DNA of 64,000 nt from the NCBI RefSeq assembly GCF_030053345.1, contig NZ_JASGBP010000003.1, positions 154,249 to 218,248 on the forward strand, given 5' to 3'. The notes beneath the pieces are model-generated. The model worked only from the letters and a program-made list of their open reading frames with translations. It was not told the DNA's origin and did not search any database. Shown one piece after another: positions 26,319 through 35,196 of this stretch. A program made the position numbers and the translations under genes. Source of the stretch: Flavobacterium sedimenticola (GTDB lineage: Bacteria; Bacteroidota; Bacteroidia; Flavobacteriales; Flavobacteriaceae). Every line of letters begins with the position of its first letter. The first letter of the stretch is position 1.

Positions 26319-28112
26319 ATGAAACACCTTTTTTTTCGCAGTACCGCTTTTCTGTTATGGCTTGCTGCTCTCATTAACACCGACAAGAATTACGGACAAA
26401 CGCCTACGTTACAATGGGCACAATCCTTAGAATCCAATCATGAACACGGTATTTGGTCTCGTGCCACAGTAACCGACAGCAACGGGAACTTTTATGTCAC
26501 CGGTTTGTATCACGGCACCGTCGATTTCGACGCCGGTGCCTCGGGTACTTTTCCTATGGTATTTCAAGGCGGAACGGTGGGTAGTAACGGCGGGGAAGCC
26601 GATGTTTATGTGGCCAAATACAATCCGCAGGGAGCGCTCATTTGGGTACACAATTTAATCGAGCCCACTTTCGCCAATTTAAACGAAGAACGCGGTGCGG
26701 CTATGATTATCGACGGAAACCAGTTGTATTTGACCGGTTTTACCAGTACACGAGGTTTTTTTGTGTCGAAGTGGAATACCGACGGAAGCGAAATATGGAC
26801 CCGTTATTTTGATGATGTTGAAGAAAACTTTGTGAGTACATTTGCCTTGAAAAAACTGAATAACTCCATTATAATCTCGGGCATTTTTGCCGGAACGATG
26901 GATTTTAATCCGGCTGCCGGAGAAACAAACAATCTGACAGCTTTTAACAGCGATGGTTTTTTATTGTCGTTGACGGATTCGGGAAATTTCGAATGGGTAA
27001 AACAATTTCGATGCAACGGCGGTGTGCTTATATCAGGCATGGAAACCGATTCCGCCAATAATATTTTCTTGAGTGGTATCTTTTTGGGAACTGTAGATAT
27101 AGACCCAAATCCCGGCGTTAACACTTTTATCACATCACAGTCGGTATCAAGCGGCGCTATCAGTTCGGCTTTTATTGCCAAATTCAACAACAGCGGCGAT
27201 CTCATTTGGAACCGACATATCAGAGGAACCGCAACAACCGATATGTTTATGCCTTTTATCAAAAAAGACAACCAAGAAGATATTATTTTAGCTTGTGCAT
27301 TCAAAGGCAATACTACATTCTTGCCCACCACGACTTCATTAGACACCAACGGATTTTACAGCTCTTTTTTGGCCAAATACAATACCAACGGTACTTTAAT
27401 GTGGACCAAACACTTCGGGGTACCAATAACCAATCAATCGGCATTTTTCCCAAATTCATTTGTTTCCAATGTCATCGTAGACAATTGCAACAATATTTAT
27501 GTATCGGGCGAATTTCAGGGAGATTGCGACTTTAATCCGGCACCCGAAGAAAGAGTGTTGAGCACCATGACTAATCAAATTGATGCCTTTATTGCTTCCT
27601 ATACTACCAATGGTGAACATCTTTGGTCGATGGATATCGGGAAACTGGGAACGGTGGTGTTTGTGGATTTTAACGGTTATCTCCCGATTGCCTTAGATCA
27701 TAACAATGATATCATCATTACCGGTACGTTTAGAGGTCAACTCGACTTTGATCCTTCGCCGACAACCGAATTTTTGTTGAACTCTAACAATATAGGATTG
27801 CCAAACAATGCCGGAATTTTTATGGCCAAATACGATAATCCTATCACTTGTCAATTAAATAACCCTGATTTCGAAGATGTCGATTTTGAATTGTATCCGA
27901 ATCCGTCGAAAGGTTGGGTTACTATTGGTGTGAAAGAATTGGGCACGGAAGCTACCATAACGGTATTTGATCTCTCAGGAAAAAAAGTATTCTCGGAAAA
28001 CATCAAACAGGCAGAATCCGTTTTGAACTTACAAAACTTAGCCGGAGGTATTTACATGGTTCAACTGACCTCCGACAACAAAACAATGTGTAAAAAATTG
28101 ATTTTAAATTAA
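26319..28112 (+). CDS. Secreted SBBP-like beta-propeller protein with T9SS type A sorting domain
   Basis: A 597-residue exported protein: signal peptide (about 1-26), then repeated units with DxxGNxYVTGxxxGTVDFD (e.g. SNGNFYVTGLYHGTVDFD, DSANNIFLSGIFLGTVDIDP, NNIYVSGEFQGDCDFNPA, NDIIITGTFRGQLDFDPS), each followed by FIAKFNNSGDLIW-like strands. These fit SBBP/beta-propeller repeats. The last 75 residues (FELYPNPSKGWVTIGV to CKKLILN) are a T9SS type A C-terminal sorting signal. Function unknown. A possible -7 box TAATTTTG lies at 26288-26295. Confidence 0.9.
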   Translation: MKHLFFRSTAFLLWLAALINTDKNYGQTPTLQWAQSLESNHEHGIWSRATVTDSNGNFYVTGLYHGTVDFDAGASGTFPMVFQGGTVGSNGGEADVYVAKYNPQGALIWVHNLIEPTFANLNEERGAAMIIDGNQLYLTGFTSTRGFFVSKWNTDGSEIWTRYFDDVEENFVSTFALKKLNNSIIISGIFAGTMDFNPAAGETNNLTAFNSDGFLLSLTDSGNFEWVKQFRCNGGVLISGMETDSANNIFLSGIFLGTVDIDPNPGVNTFITSQSVSSGAISSAFIAKFNNSGDLIWNRHIRGTATTDMFMPFIKKDNQEDIILACAFKGNTTFLPTTTSLDTNGFYSSFLAKYNTNGTLMWTKHFGVPITNQSAFFPNSFVSNVIVDNCNNIYVSGEFQGDCDFNPAPEERVLSTMTNQIDAFIASYTTNGEHLWSMDIGKLGTVVFVDFNGYLPIALDHNNDIIITGTFRGQLDFDPSPTTEFLLNSNNIGLPNNAGIFMAKYDNPITCQLNNPDFEDVDFELYPNPSKGWVTIGVKELGTEATITVFDLSGKKVFSENIKQAESVLNLQNLAGGIYMVQLTSDNKTMCKKLILN

Positions 28113-28195
28113 TTATAAAAGCAACGCTTATTCTTTTTTTTCTGATGTTTACCTATTGTCTACCTGCAAAATGCCGTATTTAATTTTCTATTGGC

Positions 28196-28203
28196 TACTT
28201 TTG
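28196..28203 (+). promoter_or_regulatory. Possible -7 box upstream of the 28257 cargo gene
   Basis: TACTTTTG fits TAnnTTTG and lies 16 bp before the upstream mini-ORF. No well-spaced TTG is found upstream, so this is a partial match. Confidence 0.4.
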
Positions 28204-28218
28204 ACTTTTAAAATTGCT

Positions 28219-28260
28219 ATGAAAAAGAAAAACATCATTAATCAAAATCAATCATTATGA
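28219..28260 (+). CDS. Possible 13-codon upstream ORF (leader peptide)
   Basis: ATG at 28219 opens MKKKNIINQNQSL and stops at TGA 28258-28260, which overlaps the ATG (28257) of the next gene as ATGA. It sits just after a possible -7 box. If translated it would couple ribosomes to the cargo gene. It may be chance in an AT-rich leader. Confidence 0.3.
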   Translation: MKKKNIINQNQSL

Positions 28261-29189
28261 AAAACATTTACCTTACCCTAAGTGTGTTTTTACTAACGGC
28301 AGCTTCCCTAGAAGCACAAGTAGTAAACGGAAATTTTGAAAACATCAAACCTAATTTTCTACCCAGTAATTGGGGTATGAATTTTACACAAGAGGTTTCC
28401 CTGGATACCGAAACCGGCGAAAGCGTTGCCGATGAAATTTTGTATACTTGGTGCATTCCCTCATTGGTTTACGCTTCTTTTGAACCGCAAAGCGGACAAT
28501 ATGCCATGGAGATTTCGAATGCTTACAATGTCACCAAAAATGAAGTTATTACCGGAAGTGCTACTATTTTCAGTGATGAAACACAAGATGCTCCGGGCTG
28601 GAATGCCGGGATACCCGTAGCACCGGGCGCCAATGTTTCGATGCTGGGTTTTTATTACAAATTCATGCCGGCCGGAGATGATATTGCCGAAGCCACCATA
28701 AAAGTACTCAACAATCAAGGTGTCGAAATCGGAGTGGCAACCATTGATATTGCAGGAACTAATGACTTCTATGAATACATCTACATGCCAATCAATTATA
28801 GCGGTAGTGTAAGTCCGGCTTTTATGACCATCACTTTTAACATGGCGAAAGAAGGCACTACTCCAACTTTCGGAAGTCGTTTAATAGTTGATAATGTAGT
28901 GACCAATTTTGCCGCATTGGGATTAGATGAAACGCCAAACGAAAACGAATTTAAAATGTATCCGACTGTGACCGAAAGCGAATTGAACATTATTCCCGGC
29001 AATCTTGGAGAGCAAAGTGTTGCCTACAAAATCATCAATACGCAAGGTAAAGTGGTAAAAATGAATACCATTAACGAAGCTTCGAGTTACATTTACACCA
29101 TGGACGTCAGCGACTTAAGTGCCGGTGTTTATTTTCTACACGCCGAATCGAATTCGGGTAGCATCCTAAAAAAGTTTATCAAAAAATAG
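28257..29189 (+). CDS. Secreted protein with T9SS type A sorting domain
   Basis: A 310-residue exported protein with a signal peptide ending near LEAQ (residue 20). The mature part starts VVNGNFENIKPNFLPSNW, like carbohydrate-binding jelly-roll modules (an NGxFE opening), and continues with beta-strands to about residue 220. The C-terminal 75 residues (FKMYPTVTESELNIIPG to GSILKKFIKK) are a T9SS type A sorting domain; the usual YPNP reads YPTV here. No enzyme motif is seen. A terminator follows. Confidence 0.85.
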   Translation: MKNIYLTLSVFLLTAASLEAQVVNGNFENIKPNFLPSNWGMNFTQEVSLDTETGESVADEILYTWCIPSLVYASFEPQSGQYAMEISNAYNVTKNEVITGSATIFSDETQDAPGWNAGIPVAPGANVSMLGFYYKFMPAGDDIAEATIKVLNNQGVEIGVATIDIAGTNDFYEYIYMPINYSGSVSPAFMTITFNMAKEGTTPTFGSRLIVDNVVTNFAALGLDETPNENEFKMYPTVTESELNIIPGNLGEQSVAYKIINTQGKVVKMNTINEASSYIYTMDVSDLSAGVYFLHAESNSGSILKKFIKK

Positions 29190-29216
29190 AACCCAGTTAA
29201 GTAGGACTTAGCGATG

Positions 29217-29258
29217 AACCGGATTGAAGCCAGATCTTCAATCCGGTTTATTTTTTTC
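29217..29258 (+). terminator. Rho-independent terminator
   Basis: A perfect 13-bp stem (29217-29229 with 29236-29248, loop CCAGAT) followed by TATTTTTTT. Confidence 0.92.
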
Positions 29259-29297
29259 TACACCTGAAGTTTATATCTTTACTAAAAATAAAACAGT

Positions 29298-30182
29298 ATG
29301 GATTTTTCAGCAAAAATGCTTCGCGATAACGCTTTAGCAGATAAGGTAATTGTTATTACAGGCGGTGGCAGCGGTTTGGGCAAGGCCATGACTAAATATT
29401 TCATGGAATTGGGTGCCAAAGTGGCTATCACGTCGAGAGATATTGAAAAATTAAAAACTACGGCTTCCGAATTGGAGCAACAAACCGGCGGGAAATGTTT
29501 ACCAATCCAATGTGATGTGCGGCATTATGACCAAGTTGAAGCCATGTTAGCCGAGACACTAAAGGCCTACGGTAAAGTAGACGTTTTACTCAACAATGCC
29601 GCCGGAAACTTCATATCGCCAACCGAAAGATTGTCGGCCAATGCCTTTGACACCATCATCGATATTGTTTTAAAAGGGTCCAAAAACTGTACTTTGGCCT
29701 TTGGTAAGCATTGGATTCAGCAAAAACAAACCAATTGCAATGTGCTCAATATCGTAACCACTTACGCCTGGACCGGTTCCGGTTATGTTGTACCGAGTGC
29801 TACAGCCAAAGCAGGCGTATTAGCCATGACACGAAGTTTGGCTGTGGAATGGGCCAAATACGGTATTCGCATGAATGCCATCGCGCCGGGTCCGTTTCCT
29901 ACCAAAGGCGCCTGGGACCGACTCCTTCCGGGCGATTTAGCCGAAAAATTTGATATGGCCAAAAAAGTGCCGTTGCGTCGGGTGGGCGACCATCAGGAGT
30001 TGGCAAATTTGGCGGCTTATTTGGTTTCCGATTTTTCGAGCTACATCAACGGTGAAGTGATTACCATTGATGGCGGTGAATGGTTGCAAGGGGCCGGACA
30101 ATTCAATATTCTTGAAAAAATTCCGCAGGAAATGTGGGATATGCTCGAAGCCATGATTAAAAATAAAGGGAATAAATCGTAG
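29298..30182 (+). CDS. SDR-family oxidoreductase (2,4-dienoyl-CoA reductase-like)
   Basis: A 294-residue classical SDR. The cofactor motif GGGSGLG is near residue 22-28, NNAAGNFISP follows the NNAG position, and DVRHYDQVEAML sits before it. The usual YxxxK reads VPSATAKAGV here: the catalytic Tyr position holds Ser, as in peroxisomal/bacterial 2,4-dienoyl-CoA reductases of the DECR type, with the Lys kept. The C-terminal EVITIDGGEWL fits. It probably works in unsaturated fatty-acid oxidation; the substrate is inferred. A -7-like TATCTTTA lies at 29274-29281. Confidence 0.9.
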   Translation: MDFSAKMLRDNALADKVIVITGGGSGLGKAMTKYFMELGAKVAITSRDIEKLKTTASELEQQTGGKCLPIQCDVRHYDQVEAMLAETLKAYGKVDVLLNNAAGNFISPTERLSANAFDTIIDIVLKGSKNCTLAFGKHWIQQKQTNCNVLNIVTTYAWTGSGYVVPSATAKAGVLAMTRSLAVEWAKYGIRMNAIAPGPFPTKGAWDRLLPGDLAEKFDMAKKVPLRRVGDHQELANLAAYLVSDFSSYINGEVITIDGGEWLQGAGQFNILEKIPQEMWDMLEAMIKNKGNKS

Positions 30183-30284
30183 CCATCCGTTGAAGTCACT
30201 GTTGCGTCATTTTGGACTGAAAACTGCGACGGTAACTGAAAACGAACCCCTTAAAAACTTTACCGAAATGTTAACAAATAAGCC

Positions 30285-30314
30285 TTGACAAAGCCATAAT
30301 TAATCGTATTTTTA
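30285..30314 (+). promoter_or_regulatory. Probable promoter of parAB
   Basis: TTG at 30285-30287 and TATTTTTA at 30307-30314, 19 bp apart, fit the flavobacterial consensus with one mismatch at the last base. The parA ATG is 25 bp downstream. Confidence 0.55.
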
Positions 30315-30338
30315 CGGCTCAAAATTTTTTAGACATAA

Positions 30339-31103
30339 ATGGGTAAAATCATTGCAATTGCCAATCAAAAAGGAGGCGTCGGTAAAACGACAACTTCAGT
30401 CAATTTAGCTGCATCACTGGGTGTTTTAGAAAAAAAAGTGTTATTGATTGATGCTGATCCGCAAGCCAATGCGAGTTCGGGTTTGGGAATAGACGTGGAA
30501 AGTGTCGAAATCGGAACCTATCAAATTTTAGAACACAGCAACACGCCTGCAGAAGCCACGATTGCGTCGAGCTCTCCCAATGTTTGGGTAATTCCGGCTC
30601 ATATTGATTTGGTAGCGATTGAAATCGAATTGGTCGATAAAGAAAACCGCGAATACATGCTTAAACAAGCCTTGGAAAGCATCAAAGACGAATACGATTA
30701 TATTTTGATTGATTGTGCACCTTCATTGGGTTTACTCACACTGAATGCCTTGACTGCAGCCGATAGTGTCGTGATTCCGATTCAGTGTGAATATTTCGCT
30801 TTGGAAGGGTTAGGCAAATTATTAAACACCATCAAAAGCGTCCAAAAAATACACAATGCCAATTTAGATATCGAAGGTCTTTTACTCACCATGTACGATT
30901 CGCGCCTGCGTTTGTCGAACCAAGTAGTCGAAGAAGTACAAAAGCATTTTAATGACATGGTTTTCAAAACCATCATCCAACGCAATGTAAAACTCAGTGA
31001 AGCCCCGAGTTTCGGAGAAAGTATTATAAATTTTGACGCTACCAGCCGAGGAGCCACCAACTACTTGAGCTTAGCACAAGAAATTATCAAGAAAAACAGT
31101 TAA
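30339..31103 (+). CDS. parA: Chromosome-partitioning ATPase ParA (Soj)
   Basis: A 254-residue Walker-type ATPase. The deviant Walker A is KGGVGKTTTSVNLAASLG (residues 10-27), with the LLIDADPQANASSGLG switch and YILIDCAPSLGLLTLNAL. It forms DNA-bound dimers that move ParB-parS complexes. Short, HTH-free form, as for chromosomal ParA. First gene of a run parA-parB-DUF5683-dapB with gaps of 8, -1 and -1 bp. Note 156 bp upstream without a gene. Confidence 0.96.
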   Translation: MGKIIAIANQKGGVGKTTTSVNLAASLGVLEKKVLLIDADPQANASSGLGIDVESVEIGTYQILEHSNTPAEATIASSSPNVWVIPAHIDLVAIEIELVDKENREYMLKQALESIKDEYDYILIDCAPSLGLLTLNALTAADSVVIPIQCEYFALEGLGKLLNTIKSVQKIHNANLDIEGLLLTMYDSRLRLSNQVVEEVQKHFNDMVFKTIIQRNVKLSEAPSFGESIINFDATSRGATNYLSLAQEIIKKNS

Positions 31104-31111
31104 GAAACAGC

Positions 31112-32011
31112 ATGGCAAAAGCGATTAAGAAACAAGCATTGGGAAGAGGATTGTCGGCCCTGTTGAAAGATCCGGATAACGATATCAAATCGGTTAATGA
31201 TAAAAATGCCGATAAAGTCGTTGGAAATATCATCGAATTGGATATTGATGCTATTGAAATTAATCCGTTTCAGCCCAGAACCAATTTCAATGAAGAACAA
31301 CTTCAGGAATTGGCCTCTTCTATCAAAGAATTGGGGTTAATTCAACCGATTACAGTTCGCAAATTAGAATTCAATAAATACCAATTAATCTCGGGAGAGC
31401 GTCGTTTGCGCGCTTCTAAAATGGTCGGATTAACTACCGTTCCGGCTTATATTCGCATTGCGAACGATAACGAATCGTTGGTGATGGCTTTGGTGGAAAA
31501 CATCCAGCGTCACGATTTAGATCCTATTGAGATTGCTTTATCATACCAACGATTAATTGATGAAATTCAGTTGACGCAGGAGCAAATGAGTGAGCGCGTG
31601 GGTAAAAAAAGGTCTACTATTGCCAACTATTTGCGCTTATTAAAGTTAGACCCGATTATCCAAACCGGTATCCGAGACGGTTTTATCAGTATGGGACACG
31701 GTCGAGCCATCATCAATATTGACAATCACAATATTCAAACCGATATTTATCAAAAGATTGTCAGTCAGAATCTTTCGGTACGCGAAACCGAAGCCTTGGT
31801 AAAAAACTACCACGACAGCTTGAAACCGGCTCCAGCCAAAGCCAAAAAAGGTGAAAACTTCACAGTTGCAGAAGACCAAAAAAAGGCAATTACCAATTTC
31901 TTCGGTTCTAAAATCGACATCAAAGTCGCCGGTAACGGTAAAGGAAAAATCACCATCCCGTTTCATTCGGAAGAAGACTTCAACCGTATTGTTAAATTAA
32001 TTAAAGGTTAG
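31112..32011 (+). CDS. parB: Chromosome-partitioning protein ParB
   Basis: A 299-residue centromere-binding CTPase. The N-terminal domain has PFQPRTNFNEEQLQELASSI and the arginine patch GERRLRASKMVGL (box II, C-motif 3). The HTH region contains LSYQRLIDEIQLTQEQMSERVGKKRSTIANYLRLLKL. The C-terminal 60 residues serve dimerisation. I did not spot a canonical parS palindrome in the window, so its binding site is probably elsewhere near the origin. Confidence 0.96.
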   Translation: MAKAIKKQALGRGLSALLKDPDNDIKSVNDKNADKVVGNIIELDIDAIEINPFQPRTNFNEEQLQELASSIKELGLIQPITVRKLEFNKYQLISGERRLRASKMVGLTTVPAYIRIANDNESLVMALVENIQRHDLDPIEIALSYQRLIDEIQLTQEQMSERVGKKRSTIANYLRLLKLDPIIQTGIRDGFISMGHGRAIINIDNHNIQTDIYQKIVSQNLSVRETEALVKNYHDSLKPAPAKAKKGENFTVAEDQKKAITNFFGSKIDIKVAGNGKGKITIPFHSEEDFNRIVKLIKG

Positions 32012-32568
32012 TGAAGGGCGTTTGTTATATAACCATTCTTTTTTTCCTTTGGGGAAGCCCGTTTCTTTTTTCCCAAGAAATGAAAGAAGTTTTAGTGGTT
32101 AAAGACACGCTGAAACTCCAAGAAATCGACCCGTTGCGACCTACTAAAGCGGCTTTTTATTCGGCCATATTGCCCGGATTAGGTCAGGCTTACAATAAAA
32201 AATACTGGAAAATCCCTATCGTATATGGTGCCATTGGTACCAGTATGTATTTTTATTTAGACAACAATAAAAAATACCACAGCTATCGCGATGCCTATAA
32301 AAGACGCTTAGCCGGATTTAACGACGATCAATACCAATACCTTGACGATTCTCGTTTGATTCAGGCGCAACGCTTTTACCAACGCAACCGCGATTTGTCG
32401 TTGTTGGTTACGCTTGGTTTCTACGTTTTAAACATAGTGGATGCCAATGTGGATGCGCATTTAATTCAATTTAATGTCAACGATAAATTATCAGTGGCAC
32501 CCGATGTGTATCAAAACGATTTTACGGCGCAACCCAATGTTGGTTTGACTTTTAATTACCGATTCTGA
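32011..32568 (+). CDS. DUF5683 membrane/envelope protein
   Basis: A 185-residue protein with a signal peptide-like start (about 1-22), then the DUF5683 hallmark RPTKAAFYSAILPGLGQAYNKKYWKIPIVYGAIG and two hydrophobic segments. It starts at a GTG (32011) that overlaps the parB stop by one base; no better ATG exists that keeps the leader. Its stop overlaps the dapB start (TGATG), so it is translated in the same operon. Function unknown; association with parAB and dapB recurs in Flavobacteriaceae as I recall. Confidence 0.82.
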   Translation: MKGVCYITILFFLWGSPFLFSQEMKEVLVVKDTLKLQEIDPLRPTKAAFYSAILPGLGQAYNKKYWKIPIVYGAIGTSMYFYLDNNKKYHSYRDAYKRRLAGFNDDQYQYLDDSRLIQAQRFYQRNRDLSLLVTLGFYVLNIVDANVDAHLIQFNVNDKLSVAPDVYQNDFTAQPNVGLTFNYRF

Positions 32569-33290
32569 TGAAAATAGCTCTCTTAGGTTACGGCAAAATG
32601 GGCAAAGTGATTGAACGTATCGCTTTGGAAAGAGGACACGAAATTGTACTCCGAAAAAGCAGTTCCAATTCCTTTGATGGACTCTCCTCGGCCGATGTTG
32701 CTATTGATTTCAGTGTGCCTTCGGTGGCGGTAGAAAACATCACCACTTGTCTCAACCAAGGTGTTCCGGTGATTTCGGGCACTACCGGTTGGTTGGAAAA
32801 ATACAACGATGTGGTCGCTTTATGCCAAAGTCAAAACGGCGCTTTTTTATACGGCTCCAATTTCAGCTTGGGTGTCAATCTTTTTTTTGAATTGAATACG
32901 TATCTGGCCAAACTAATGGCCCGGTTTTCCTCGGTTTACAAGGTATCGATGGAAGAAATTCATCATACTCAAAAACTCGATTCTCCCAGCGGGACCGCCA
33001 TTTCATTGGCAAACGGCATCATTGAAAATTCGGCTTACGCAGGCTGGATTGAAGGAAAACCTGCCGATACTAAAGCAGCATCTGATGAAATTGTTATCGA
33101 GGCTAAACGTATTGAAAATGTACCCGGAACCCACAGTGTTTTTTATCAATCCGATGTTGATTATATCGAAATCAAACACGTAGCCCACAATCGTGAAGGT
33201 TTTGCCTTAGGCGCCGTGTTGGCAGCCGAATGGATTCAGGGAAAAAAGGGCGTTTTCTCGATGAAAGATGTTCTCAATTTAAAAGCATAA
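32568..33290 (+). CDS. dapB: 4-hydroxy-tetrahydrodipicolinate reductase
   Basis: A 240-residue NAD(P)H reductase of the lysine/diaminopimelate pathway, cytoplasmic. The N-terminal Rossmann motif GYGKMGK is near residue 7. The catalytic and substrate motif is HHTQKLDSPSGTA (about 130-142), preceded by SNFSLGVNLFFELN. Slightly shorter than the E. coli enzyme (273), as usual in Bacteroidetes. Its start overlaps the DUF5683 stop by one base. Confidence 0.95.
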   Translation: MKIALLGYGKMGKVIERIALERGHEIVLRKSSSNSFDGLSSADVAIDFSVPSVAVENITTCLNQGVPVISGTTGWLEKYNDVVALCQSQNGAFLYGSNFSLGVNLFFELNTYLAKLMARFSSVYKVSMEEIHHTQKLDSPSGTAISLANGIIENSAYAGWIEGKPADTKAASDEIVIEAKRIENVPGTHSVFYQSDVDYIEIKHVAHNREGFALGAVLAAEWIQGKKGVFSMKDVLNLKA

Positions 33291-33358
33291 TAACCAATCT
33301 GTTTTTCCGCTGTAACGAAAAACAAAAACAAATTACCAATAGTAAAAAAATATAGCGT

Positions 33359-35110
33359 ATGTCAACATATCAATGGTTAGTTTTTTTTCTGATAATTCAG
33401 TTAATACACGGATTAGGAACTTGGAAACTCTATGAAAAAGCCGGCAGAAAACGCTGGGAAGCCTTTGTTCCGGTCTATAATGCCATAACGTTGATGAAAA
33501 TAATCAACCGCCCTACATGGTGGACTTTATTGCTGTTTATCCCAATCATCAACCTCATTATGATTCCGGTGGTTTGGGTAGAAACGTTGAGAAGTTTCGG
33601 AAAAAACAGCACAATCGATACTTGGCTTGGTCTTTTTACGTTGGGATTTTATATCTATTACGTTAATTATACTCAAAATGTGACCCATATCACCGATCGC
33701 AGTTTGGTAGCACGTACCAAAACCGGTGACACTGTTAGCTCCATTATTTTTGCCGTGGTTGTAGCCACTTTGGTGCATACCTATGTGATGCAACCGTTTA
33801 CTATTCCGACTTCTTCCTTGGAAAAAACCTTATTGGTGGGTGACTTTTTATTTGTGAGTAAGTTTCATTACGGGGCCAGAACGCCCATTACCTCGGTAGC
33901 GGCACCTATGGTTCACGATACTTTACCCTTATTGAATACCAAATCGTATTTGAGTCGACCACAATATCCTTATTTCAGATTTCCGGGCTTTGAAAAAATT
34001 GAGCGCAACGACATTGTTGTATTCAATTGGCCGGTAGATACGGTGTACTATTTCCGTGATCCTTCGGGGCGTTACGCCTACAAACCCATCGACAAAAAAT
34101 CGAATTACGTAAAACGATGCGTAGGCATTCCGGGCGATCAAATTCAAATTAAAAACAGTGAATTGTTTGTCAATAACCAGCCTTTGGTGTTGTCCGACAG
34201 AGCGAAACCGCAATACTCGTATACCGCCAAGTTTAAGTACGACCCTAATTTTAATTATCCGCAACTTTTTGCCGATTTGAATCCGTATGAAAATGATCGC
34301 GGCGGCATGTACAAGGACAGCATTTTATACTTCCCGGCACTAACGGATGAAAGTGTTCAAAAATTAAAATCGGTTCCCGGAATTTTAGAGGTAACCAAAG
34401 CCATCGACACTGTAAATACGGCTTTCACTTACGATTTTAAATACAATCCTGATGTAAACGACGGTTTCTTGAACATCATCAATCAAATCAAAGAGTCCGG
34501 AAAGTTCAGAGTGGAAGAAAGGGACGGCAACATTATCCGAATCTACAATCTTCCTGCCGATGTGGTTAATTTGATTAAACAAAGTAAAGCCGTAAAATAC
34601 TGCCGCGAAGTGTATGAAATTTTCCCGCACAGCGAAAAGCAAAGAAACTGGACCAAAGACAATTTAGGTCCGATTTACATCCCGGAAGCCGGAAAACAAG
34701 TTGCTTTAAGCCTGGAAACACTGCCTTTTTACGCCCGAATCATTTCAGATTATGAAGGCAATAAGTTGGAAGTAAAAGGCAACGACATTTACATTAACGA
34801 CCAAAAAGCCACTACATACACGTTCCAACAAAATTATTATTGGATGATGGGTGACAACCGTCACAACTCGGAAGACAGTCGTTACTGGGGATTTGTTCCG
34901 GAGAACCACATTGTAGGGAAACCGGTATTTATTTGGATGAGTTGGGACAGCAACGGCAGTGGTTTGAACAAGATTCGTTGGGACAGAATGTTTACTACCG
35001 TAAGCGGTGAAGGCCAACCGGAATCCTACTTCAAATACTTCCTGATCTTATTAGCGTTGTATTTTGTAGGGGATTATTTTTGGAAGAAAAAGAAAAACGC
35101 TAAAGCCTAG
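33359..35110 (+). CDS. lepB: Signal peptidase I, long form
   Basis: A 583-residue membrane serine protease that removes signal peptides. There are N-terminal helices at about 1-20, 47-67 and 75-105, and another at about 122-143. The nucleophile lies in TIPTSSLEKTL (Ser near 151), the general base in YVKRCVGIPGD (Lys near 251), and box E in MMGDNRHNSEDSRYWGFVPE (from about 495). Between boxes D and E is a 220-residue insert (about 280-490) absent in E. coli LepB. A C-terminal helix is at about 557-575. The gene follows dapB by 68 bp. Confidence 0.94.
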   Translation: MSTYQWLVFFLIIQLIHGLGTWKLYEKAGRKRWEAFVPVYNAITLMKIINRPTWWTLLLFIPIINLIMIPVVWVETLRSFGKNSTIDTWLGLFTLGFYIYYVNYTQNVTHITDRSLVARTKTGDTVSSIIFAVVVATLVHTYVMQPFTIPTSSLEKTLLVGDFLFVSKFHYGARTPITSVAAPMVHDTLPLLNTKSYLSRPQYPYFRFPGFEKIERNDIVVFNWPVDTVYYFRDPSGRYAYKPIDKKSNYVKRCVGIPGDQIQIKNSELFVNNQPLVLSDRAKPQYSYTAKFKYDPNFNYPQLFADLNPYENDRGGMYKDSILYFPALTDESVQKLKSVPGILEVTKAIDTVNTAFTYDFKYNPDVNDGFLNIINQIKESGKFRVEERDGNIIRIYNLPADVVNLIKQSKAVKYCREVYEIFPHSEKQRNWTKDNLGPIYIPEAGKQVALSLETLPFYARIISDYEGNKLEVKGNDIYINDQKATTYTFQQNYYWMMGDNRHNSEDSRYWGFVPENHIVGKPVFIWMSWDSNGSGLNKIRWDRMFTTVSGEGQPESYFKYFLILLALYFVGDYFWKKKKNAKA

Positions 35111-35113
35111 ATG

Positions 35114-35190
35114 TTGTAGGTTATAAGTTGTGGGTTATAAGTAAAAAGTGTAAAGCCTACAACCTACAACCCACAACTTACAACTTACAA
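35114..35190. repeat. Imperfect inverted repeat between lepB and the WbqC-like gene
   Basis: Arms of 29 bp (35114-35142 and 35162-35190) match at 25 positions, with a 19-bp spacer. The arms are made of degenerate GTTGTAAGTTGTGGGTT-like units. It would form a long hairpin in RNA. Confidence 0.8.
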
Positions 35191-35196
35191 TCAATA

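Noticed and set aside
30183..30338. Replication origin or parS site beside parAB
   Set aside because: I saw no DnaA-box cluster and no canonical parS palindrome. parAB and recF here are not next to dnaA or gyrB.
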